64,000 nt of DNA from an uncultured Muribaculaceae bacterium (GTDB lineage: Bacteria > Bacteroidota > Bacteroidia > Bacteroidales > Muribaculaceae): positions 1 to 64,000 of the forward strand of contig CAJUPZ010000010.1 in NCBI GenBank assembly GCA_910588065.1, written 5' to 3'. Both the position numbers and the translations under genes were made by a program. Below the pieces are notes generated by a model. That model had not been told where the DNA came from and did no database searches. It was given only the letters and a program-made list of their open reading frames with translations. Below are positions 53,418-61,800 of the stretch, piece after piece (positions within the stretch are counted from its first letter, which is position 1; every line of letters starts with the position of its first letter).

Positions 53418-53432
53418 TTAATCAAAGCACTT

Positions 53433-53882
53433 ATGAAAATATTAAATTACATAGTTGCAGCAATGGTTGCGGCAGCGTGTGCGGTTTCATGCACCGCAAG
53501 CTATGATGTTGACAAGTCAACCGAGCTTACGCGGCTCGCGGCCTCGGATACAACCTTGACCCAGGCTAATTATTCGCAGATGATAACGATGCTCGACAAG
53601 GGGTATTCCTACATGAGAAGCCGCCTTGCGCGGGCCGCATTCGAGAGCAATCCTACAGCAGCCATCAACGATGTCATAAATTTCATGGGAGACTCAACTC
53701 TCATGGCTGTGCAGAAACATTCGGTTGTGCTGATAAAGACGCTCGAAGATGCCAATCTTGATTCTGAAAACAAACGGCGGTTTGCAAAAGTGGTGGCGAA
53801 ATACAATGAGCTTGAGGCATCGCTTATAAACGACACCACAGCTGTTGACACTACTTTTGGTCGCGGCTCTCGTGGGTTATGA
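53433..53882 (+). CDS. Small putative lipoprotein
   Basis: The 149-residue protein has a signal peptide with lipobox ending in VSC near residue 20, followed by a mature helical part with TLTQANYSQMITMLDKGYSYM. No recognised domain. The start at 53433 gives the signal peptide; the longer frame would run through the hairpin. Its 3' end overlaps the converging MlaF-like gene by 32 bases. It is likely envelope-located. Confidence 0.75.
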   Translation: MKILNYIVAAMVAAACAVSCTASYDVDKSTELTRLAASDTTLTQANYSQMITMLDKGYSYMRSRLARAAFESNPTAAINDVINFMGDSTLMAVQKHSVVLIKTLEDANLDSENKRRFAKVVAKYNELEASLINDTTAVDTTFGRGSRGL

Positions 53883-54630
53883 CATAGTTCTTTACCTTCT
53901 GGAACAGGTCGGTGGCAAAAACGAATTCATTCAGCGCCTCGTTTGAGGTGCGGTAAATCTCATGCATATCTCCCACCCATTCCCGGTAGCCGTTTTTGAT
54001 GAAAATGATGTTTTCACCGATGCCGAGCACCGAGTTCATGTCGTGAGTATTGATGATGGTGGTGATGTTATACTCATGAGTGATGTCGCGCAGCAGCTCG
54101 TCGATAAGTATTGATGTCTTGGGATCAAGCCCGGAGTTGGGTTCATCACAGAACAGGTACTTTGGATTGAGCGCAATTGCCCGTGCAATAGCCACGCGTT
54201 TCTGCATACCACCTGATATTTCTGAGGGATATTTCTTGTCCGCACCTTTCAAGTTCACTCGTTCGAGACAGAACTGTGCTCTGTCCTTGATTTCGCCCTG
54301 AGTCATGGAGGTGAACATTGTGAGCGGAAACATTACATTGCCGAGCACAGTCTCGGAGTCGAACAGTGCAGACCCCTGAAACAGCATTCCAATCTCCTCG
54401 CGCAGGCTCTTTGTCTGGCTGACATCCATTTTCAGGAGGTCGCGCCCGTCAAAAAGAATTTCGCCCTGCTCCGGCTTCACAAGCCCGACAATGGATTTCA
54501 TGAGCACAGTTTTGCCGGAACCGCTCTGACCGATAATCAGGTTTGTCTTGCCGGTTTCAAATGTGGCTGATACGTTGTGAAGTATGGTTTTGTCGTCAAA
54601 CGACTTGGTGATATTCTTGACTTCAATCAT
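53851..54630 (-). CDS. MlaF-like ABC transporter ATPase
   Basis: The 259-residue ATPase has Walker A GQSGSGKTVLMKS, signature ISGGMQKRVAIARAI and Walker B YLFCDEPNSGLDP, matching the lipid-transport subfamily (MlaF). It powers retrograde or anterograde phospholipid movement between membranes. It overlaps the MlaE-like permease by 4 bases. The usual MCE-domain partner (MlaD) is not adjacent. Confidence 0.9.
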   Translation of the reverse strand: MIEVKNITKSFDDKTILHNVSATFETGKTNLIIGQSGSGKTVLMKSIVGLVKPEQGEILFDGRDLLKMDVSQTKSLREEIGMLFQGSALFDSETVLGNVMFPLTMFTSMTQGEIKDRAQFCLERVNLKGADKKYPSEISGGMQKRVAIARAIALNPKYLFCDEPNSGLDPKTSILIDELLRDITHEYNITTIINTHDMNSVLGIGENIIFIKNGYREWVGDMHEIYRTSNEALNEFVFATDLFQKVKNYVITHESRDQK

Positions 54631-55376
54631 TGCAGCAATAGTTTTGTCAGTACAACATCGAGGAGCAGAATGAGAATGCTGCTCGACACAACAGCGTTGG
54701 TGCTCGCCTTGCCGACCTCAAGCGCTCCGCCGCGAACATAGTAGCCCCAGTAAGATGACACTGATGCGATAACAAATGCGAAGAACACGGATTTTATGAA
54801 GCCGTACCACACATACCATTCCTGAAACAGAGCCTGAAGGCCATATACATAGCGCGACACCGTGATGATGTCGGTGAACACAGCCACAGCGAATCCGCCG
54901 AACAGTGAGGTGGCGATACAGAATGCAACAAGCACAGGCATGAACAATACAAAGCCCACAACTTTAGGAAGCACCAGGAAGTTGCATGAATTCACGCCCA
55001 TTATCTCAAGGGCATCAATCTGCTCGGTGACTCTCATTGTGCCTATTTCCGAGGCGATGTTGGAACCTACCTTGCCTGCAAGGATAAGACACAGTATCGA
55101 GTTGGAGAATTCGAGCAGCACAATGTCGCGGGTAGCGAGGCCAACCGAGTATGCCGGTATCAGAGGCGAGGATATGTTGAGCTGCATCTGGATGGCGATC
55201 ACAGCTCCGATGAAAATCGAAATAATCATTACAAGCGGAATCGAGTCGACGCCGAGCTTGTTGATTTCGAATATGGTGCGGTTAAAAAACACCTTCCATT
55301 TGTCCGGCACGGTAAAGACCCTGCGCATGAACAGGCAGTATCGTCCAAAGGATGTGAGCGAGTTTGATATAATCAT
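54627..55376 (-). CDS. MlaE-like permease
   Basis: The 249-residue integral membrane protein of the MlaE/YrbE family has about five hydrophobic segments and the family motif MRVTEQIDALEIMGVN in the middle (about residue 131). It forms the membrane part of a lipid ABC transporter with the next gene. A -7 box lies at 55416-55409. Confidence 0.92.
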   Translation of the reverse strand: MIISNSLTSFGRYCLFMRRVFTVPDKWKVFFNRTIFEINKLGVDSIPLVMIISIFIGAVIAIQMQLNISSPLIPAYSVGLATRDIVLLEFSNSILCLILAGKVGSNIASEIGTMRVTEQIDALEIMGVNSCNFLVLPKVVGFVLFMPVLVAFCIATSLFGGFAVAVFTDIITVSRYVYGLQALFQEWYVWYGFIKSVFFAFVIASVSSYWGYYVRGGALEVGKASTNAVVSSSILILLLDVVLTKLLLQ

Positions 55377-55408
55377 GTTTAAAGTAGTGTAGTTTAGTTC
55401 TGCGGCTG

Positions 55409-55416
55409 CAAAGGTA
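55409..55416 (-). promoter_or_regulatory. -7 box for the mlaEF pair
   Basis: TACCTTTG on the minus strand, 32 bases before the MlaE-like start and 6 bases beyond the stop of the upstream permease gene. Confidence 0.6.
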
Positions 55417-55421
55417 GTGAT

Positions 55422-56732
55422 TTATTTATAACGCGCCCAGCGCAAAAGGTCTTTGAAAGTGGGCTTTTTGCCATACATGAATATGCCCACACGGTAAATT
55501 TTGGCTGCAACCCATACCAGCGCGAGGAATGAAGCGTAGAGAATGACGAGTGACACCGCTATCTGCCAGCCGGGAATGCCGGAGGGTATCCTGGCCATCA
55601 TCACCATAGGGGAGGTGAATGGTATGAATGAGGTCCATAATGACAGTGTGGAGGTGGGATCGCTTGCTGCGGTCATGCCTAAGACTATACCTATTATAAT
55701 AGGGAATATGACGAAAGATTGCAACTGGCTCGCGTCCTGAATGTTGTCAACCGATGAACCGATGGCTGCAAAAATGGCTGAGTAGAGAAGGAAACCTCCT
55801 ACAAGAAACAGTATCAGCATACCGAACAGCTGGATTATGTAGCCTACATTGCCCATGATAGACATTGCCTGCAGTATCTCCATATCGGTTGCCGCTGAGC
55901 CTACATCAAGGGTGCCTGAATTAAGGGCGGTGAGTTCGGAGGCCATCTCGGCAGGCACAAGAGCCGGGAGCAAAAATGCCGACATTGCCGCAATTAGCAC
56001 TCCCCATATCACAATCTGTGTGACTGCGACAAGTCCTATGCCGCAGATTTTGCCGAGCATAAGCTGTGTCGGTTTCACTGATGACACCACAATTTCAAGA
56101 ACACGGTTGTTCTTCTCCTCGATGATGCTTGTCATCACCATCTGTCCGTAAAGTAGCAGACACATATATAGCAGGAAAGTGAGCACGATGCCAAGTATGT
56201 AGCTGAGCACGGTGGACGACTGGTTTTCCCCCTCCTCTTTGTCATTTCTCACCGATTGGAGCTTGACATCGCTGTGAATCTTGCTCATGATTTCGTCAAG
56301 ATTCTCAATGTTATATGATTTGAGGCGGTGTTGCTCGATGATTTTGTCGATATTATCGGCAATATCCGATTCGAGAGCCATCGAAGATGCTCCGTTTGTG
56401 AACAGTTTCACACCCACCGTGCCTCCGTCAACCTCCGAGGGAATATACAGCACGCCGAAAACATCGGTGCGGGCGATTGCAGAGTCAAGCGGCATATTCA
56501 CCCGGGTATATGTGGTTGTCTCATCATTTTTGAGGCCGGCTGCAATGTATCCGCTGTTGTCGACAACGAGAATCTCGCGGTTGTCGCTCTTTGACATTGT
56601 CATGATCAGCGCCGGAGCTGCCATCATTATGAGCATGAACACCGGCATGAGCAGGGTGGTGACAATAAAGCTCTTTTTGTGGACACGTTCCATGAATTCG
56701 CGTCCTATAACTATTCCTATCTTGGAGTTCAT
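55422..56732 (-). CDS. ABC-2-type permease (NatB-like)
   Basis: The 436-residue membrane protein has one N-terminal membrane helix (about 22-45), a soluble insert and about five more helices from residue 180 on, typical of ABC-2 exporters of the NatB/DUF3526 kind. It overlaps the ATPase gene by 4 bases. The pair resembles sodium-export NatAB systems, but the substrate is not provable here. Confidence 0.86.
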   Translation of the reverse strand: MNSKIGIVIGREFMERVHKKSFIVTTLLMPVFMLIMMAAPALIMTMSKSDNREILVVDNSGYIAAGLKNDETTTYTRVNMPLDSAIARTDVFGVLYIPSEVDGGTVGVKLFTNGASSMALESDIADNIDKIIEQHRLKSYNIENLDEIMSKIHSDVKLQSVRNDKEEGENQSSTVLSYILGIVLTFLLYMCLLLYGQMVMTSIIEEKNNRVLEIVVSSVKPTQLMLGKICGIGLVAVTQIVIWGVLIAAMSAFLLPALVPAEMASELTALNSGTLDVGSAATDMEILQAMSIMGNVGYIIQLFGMLILFLVGGFLLYSAIFAAIGSSVDNIQDASQLQSFVIFPIIIGIVLGMTAASDPTSTLSLWTSFIPFTSPMVMMARIPSGIPGWQIAVSLVILYASFLALVWVAAKIYRVGIFMYGKKPTFKDLLRWARYK

Positions 56733-57673
56733 AATAATTGCTGGTTTAGTTGGGTGTCGTTGTTACCGACAGTGCTTATAAAAATGTCGTTCATGGAGGC
56801 CATGACCTCGTTGATGCCTGTAATCTCCACGGCAGCATTGGCTTTTTCAATAACGGAACGCAGGGTGGTGTCCGGGTTCAGTAGCATTCTCAAAGAGTGT
56901 TTATCGCGCGGAGCCTCTTTTAGCTCAAAGGCCGAGGCTAAGCCACTCAGCTCATTCATAAGTGCCCGGGGGTCACCGCTGAAAAGAATGTCATACCTGC
57001 CGTCGGAGAAGCGGTGGCGAATCTCATCCACATTTCCGGTGAGTATGTTCTTTCCCTTGTTTATGAGAGTGATGTTTGCACAGAGTTCTTCAACAGACGC
57101 CATGTTATGGGTAGAGAAGATAACTGTGGAGCCTTCGTCGCGCAGACGCAGAATCTCGTCGCGCAGCAGGTTGGCGTTGATGGGGTCGAATCCGGAGAAA
57201 GGCTCGTCGAAGATGAGCAGTTTGGGGCGGTGGAGAACCGTGACGATAAATTGGACTTTCTGCGCCATGCCTTTTGACAGCTCCTCGACTTTGCGGTTCC
57301 ACCATGAGCCTATTTCAAAACGGTCAAACCATTCCTTCAGCTGTCGGGTGGCGTCCGGTTTCGACAATCCTTTGAGGCGGGCAAAGAAAATGGCCTGTTC
57401 GCCCACTTTCATTTTTTTGTATAGTCCGCGCTCCTCAGGAAGGTAGCCGATATGCTCTACATCGGCGGCAGTGAGGGGATGGCCGTCAAATGTGACGCTG
57501 CCGCTGTCGGGAGCGGTAATGTGGTTGATTATTCTGATGAGGGTAGTCTTGCCGGCACCGTTGGGGCCAAGCAGTCCATAGATTGTGCCCTGCGGCACAT
57601 CAAGGCTCACATCATCGAGCGCCTTGTGGCCGGTGTATGTCTTGGACACATTTTCTACTGAAAGCAGATTCAT
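56729..57673 (-). CDS. ABC transporter ATPase (NatA-like)
   Basis: The 314-residue ATPase has Walker A GPNGAGKTTLIRII, signature LSKGMAQKVQFI and Walker B LLIFDEPFSGFDP, followed by a C-terminal DUF4162-type extension. It partners the ABC-2 permease encoded next. It starts within the stop of the upstream symporter gene (ATGA overlap). Confidence 0.9.
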   Translation of the reverse strand: MNLLSVENVSKTYTGHKALDDVSLDVPQGTIYGLLGPNGAGKTTLIRIINHITAPDSGSVTFDGHPLTAADVEHIGYLPEERGLYKKMKVGEQAIFFARLKGLSKPDATRQLKEWFDRFEIGSWWNRKVEELSKGMAQKVQFIVTVLHRPKLLIFDEPFSGFDPINANLLRDEILRLRDEGSTVIFSTHNMASVEELCANITLINKGKNILTGNVDEIRHRFSDGRYDILFSGDPRALMNELSGLASAFELKEAPRDKHSLRMLLNPDTTLRSVIEKANAAVEITGINEVMASMNDIFISTVGNNDTQLNQQLL

Positions 57674-58863
57674 TCTGTAATAGTATTTGTTGTTTTTGTC
57701 TTATTTGCAAAAAAGCGGTTGATTATCACGGCGAGCGCACCGTCACCGGTGACATTGCAGGCTGTGCCGAAGCTGTCCATAGCTATGTACAGGGCTATCA
57801 TCAGCGCATTCTGGGTATCGGAAAATCCGAGTATGCCGCTGAGCAGTCCGAGCGAGGCCATGATAGCGCCTCCGGGAATACCCGGCGCAGCTACTATTGT
57901 GACACCGAGCATGGCTATGAAGTGAGCAAACATGCCGGCATCGTAAGGCATCCCTTGCAGCAGCATTATGGCGAGGGCGCAAGCGACTATCTTGAGAGTG
58001 CTTCCGCTCATGTGGATTGTAGCACACAGCGGCACAACGAATCCGGCAACATCCTCGTTCACTCCCATTTTTATCGTTTGCCTGAGAGTCACGGGAATGG
58101 TGGCGGCAGATGACTGTGTGCCCAGAGCGGTGAAGTACGCGGGCATCATTGTCCAGAGCATTTTCAGTGGATTGCGCCGGTTGAAAAGCGAAGCCACCAC
58201 AAACTGAAACAGCAGCACGAATATGTGGATGCAGAATATCACGGCTATCACCTTGATAAACGCTACCAATATGGTGGCGACAGTGCCGGTGACAGTCATG
58301 TTCAGGAATATGCCGAAGATATAGAAGGGGAGGAGGGGAATCACAGCCTTGTTGATGCTCATGGCTACAATGGAGCGGAATTCCTCAGCTCCGTTTTTGA
58401 GCACTGTCCCTTTTACAAACGCTATGCCGAGTCCGAGCATGAACGCAAGCACAAGCGCGGTCATAACCGGCATAAGAGGAGGTATGGGCATACTGAACCA
58501 GGGTTCAATCTGCCCCTGCCCCTGCTCTACGGCGAGGAGGGCAGGGTTGGCTGTTATCATTGATGGAAACAGCTGCGAGCATGTGAAGTAGGATGTGAAT
58601 CCGGCAAACATGGTGGCGGCGTATGCCAGCGCAGCAGTAGCGACAAGCATCTTGCCGGCCGCTTTGCCGATATCTCCTATCGCCGGGGCAACAAACCCTA
58701 TGATGATGAGTGGTATCAGAAAATTCAGCAGCTGGCCGAACACCTCATTGAAAGTGGCGCACAGCCGGCTGAGCCATACCGGCGCAATCATACCTATCAG
58801 TATACCGCATAATATGGCTATCGCTATCCGTGGTAGCAGGCCCAGCTTGAATCTCTTTGTCAT
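57670..58863 (-). CDS. Dicarboxylate/amino acid:cation symporter (DAACS)
   Basis: The 397-residue integral membrane protein has about eight hydrophobic segments and the family pattern LGTQSSAATIPVTLR together with DAACS features ATIHMSGSTLK and the final helix around DSFGTACNVTGDGA. It probably imports acidic amino acids or C4-dicarboxylates with sodium or protons. Its start overlaps the giant protein's stop by 4 bases. Confidence 0.9.
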   Translation of the reverse strand: MTKRFKLGLLPRIAIAILCGILIGMIAPVWLSRLCATFNEVFGQLLNFLIPLIIIGFVAPAIGDIGKAAGKMLVATAALAYAATMFAGFTSYFTCSQLFPSMITANPALLAVEQGQGQIEPWFSMPIPPLMPVMTALVLAFMLGLGIAFVKGTVLKNGAEEFRSIVAMSINKAVIPLLPFYIFGIFLNMTVTGTVATILVAFIKVIAVIFCIHIFVLLFQFVVASLFNRRNPLKMLWTMMPAYFTALGTQSSAATIPVTLRQTIKMGVNEDVAGFVVPLCATIHMSGSTLKIVACALAIMLLQGMPYDAGMFAHFIAMLGVTIVAAPGIPGGAIMASLGLLSGILGFSDTQNALMIALYIAMDSFGTACNVTGDGALAVIINRFFANKTKTTNTITE

Positions 58864-61800
58864 TTCACAAGAATTTTTTCAGATTTGTTGCCACACCGGC
58901 GGATATAGATACCCGGACGAAGATTGGAACCGTCCACTCTCACACCGCGCAGGTCAAAGTATTCGGCCTTGCCCTCATCCATGCCTCCGGCAGGTATTCC
59001 GGTGATGCCGGAAGTGTCTTCATCGCCGGTGAAAGTGCCGGTGAGTTTTATGCCCTTCTCAATCCATTCCATGCCGAGCTCGGCTGTAAACCTGTTGCTG
59101 AGGTCTGAGTAGCCGTGGAGTGTTATGTCAAGGGTCATATCTTCCCTGACCTTTGATCCGATGGCCGCACCATCGTATGCCTTGATGCCGTTTGCCATGG
59201 AGGTGATGCTTACGCTGGGCACAGTGATGCTGTTGCCCAATTCCGCGGCGCGGCTGGCGGCGGCGAAGTCAATACCCTCTATCCGCAGGTCGGCACGGTT
59301 GCCATACACCGGTGTGAGGAATACGGTTACATTGTGTTCATACACCATGCCGTCAGACTCTGTGGTGAGCTTGCCGGTATAGGCTTTTCTCTCCGCAGCC
59401 GCGGGAGCGTCGTTCATGTTGGTGAATTTCACGAGGATAGGCACACGCTGGCCATCCGCCATTATCCACACAACATCTACATTCACCCTCACTTCATTGT
59501 CGCTGCTTATAGAGCCGTCCACAGTAATGTCTGCAACGATTTCACCACCGGCGAGTTTCATGCCGCTGGCCCGTCCGGTGTATCTGTCATAGCCATCGCA
59601 GGCTGTCATGGCCACATTGTCGATTCTTATGTCGCCAAGTTCTGCGGGAGAGCTCTCGGAATCAAGCGCAAGACTGAAATCCGGCAGCAGCATGGTGTAT
59701 TCGCCATTTTCCCCGGTGCAGGCAATCTTTATCGTCGCGCTCTTGCCACCCTCGGTCAGGTCGTAGCCGTTGAGTGCTATTGTAAGGTTGCCGTCGATAT
59801 TCATCCAATCGATGGAAGTGCGTTTGCCGTTGAATTCAACATTGATGGGTATATCCTCGCCATCCTGCTTCCACAGCACCTGTATGGTCATCCGCGCGTT
59901 TCCGCTTTCGTCAACAGTACCGTTCAGGTTGATATCCGCAATAATCTCACCATCGAGGAATGACATACCGGCGACAAACCCGGTATAGGTGCTCACTCCG
60001 TTGGCTTCGGCTACATCCACATTGTTTACAACAATATCACCGAGTGTCAGCAGCTGACCGTCGAGGTCGAGAGTGAAATCGGGCAGCTTGAAGTTGCACT
60101 TTCCCTCCACAGCATCGGTGATGAGCACGGTGGCGGGCTGGCCTTCGGCTATATATGAGCCCATCATCTCGATGGAGAGCGAGCCTTCAAATTCGCTCCA
60201 GTCATCGGTGGGCGGTTCCGGCACAACGGGTCCTTCGGTAGAGGTGCACTCACCGTTGAACTCCACATCAATCGCTATACCCTCCCAGAGCACGGCAATT
60301 GTCATGCGGGCTTTGCCGGCGGCATCGGTTGTGCCGTTGAGGGTCACGTCGGCAACAATCTCACCTCCGGCGAGTTCCATGCCGTTTACTTGACCGCTGT
60401 AACTGTATCCGCCGTTGCCGTCAGGTGTCATGGCTACATTCTCGACCTTGATGTCGCCAAGCGAGGCGGGGCCATCGCCGAGGTCGAGGCTGAAATCGGG
60501 GAGCAGGAATGTGCATGTGCCATCGCTGCCTTGGGTTATCTCCACTTTGGCTGCCTGGCCGCCCCCGGTTATATCCTCACCCATCATCATGATGATGAGG
60601 GTACCCTCATACACCGATTTCTGTCCGCCGGGAGCGGGGTCAACGGGAGTTGATTTCTTGAAATTGAGTGTATATGTGTGGGTGCTCAGTCCATCGATGT
60701 CAGGAGCTTGCGCACTGACGGAGATTGTCACACGACCGGCCTCGGCATCATAGCTTACGCTTGCAGTGGCGGCTTGCGAGCCGAGGGTGTATGTCACCTC
60801 ACCCTGAGCCGGCATCTCCATATCTCTTATATTATATATATAGGTGTCCGCATCGAAGTCGGCGAGGGGAGTGCCTTTGATGCTTATAGAAGCGAGGCGC
60901 GAGTTTACCGGTTTGTCAAAGTGCAAGGTATATGTGTGGGAGCTGAGGCCGTCAAGGTCATTGCCGCCGCTGTTGCTCACCTGTATTGTCACCACCCCCT
61001 GCTCGGTATCGACATTCTTACTGATGTTCACAGAGCCGCTGCCTCTCATGGCAGTTGCGTTGATTTCATCCGCTTTCGGGGCAATGCCGGGTAGGGTGTA
61101 GTCAAATTTGTCTTTATCAAATCCGGAAACCGCAGTGCCTTTGATGCTCAGCGATGCAAGGCGGCTGAAGTAGGGTTTGTCAAAATGCAGGGTATAGACA
61201 GTAGAGGACGCATAGTTGCCGCTGCCGTCACCGGTATTGGTGATTGTGACAGTGACCGTTGCGCTCTCGGCATCGGTGTCAATCACATGCGAGCAGCTGC
61301 CGTTACCCGGCTGATATGTCACTGCGATATCATCCTTCGCAGGCATTTGACCACCGAGAGTATATTCTGTGACAGCACTGTTGAATCCGCTTACAGCAAC
61401 TCCTCCGACAGTGATTGACGCAGCTCTGGAAAGATATGGCGGCTCAAACTGAACTATGTATTTATGCTCGCTTTTGCCATCGATGTCTTTCTTGCCGCCG
61501 TTGGTCACAATCAGGGTTGCGGTGCTGTTAACTCTGTCAAAGGTGTATGCTGCCGAGGGGCTGCCAGAGCCTTGCTTGAATGTCGGTGAGAAGAGTGCTT
61601 TTGCAGCCTCGTCATCGGCGGGGAGCTGCATTGCTGCAATCATAGGCGTTACACCATCCTGCGGCACATCGGCAACCGTCACACCCCCGATTCTCAGGCT
61701 CTCGATACGGCTGAAATAGGGAAGATCAAACTGCAGGGTATAGGTGTGCTCGCTAAGCCCATCCACATCCGGCTCGGAATTGGAGACAAGAATCGTGGCT

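Noticed and set aside
59334..59963. Plus-strand frame (209 codons) inside the giant repeat gene
   Set aside because: Antisense to a continuous coding frame with clear repeats.
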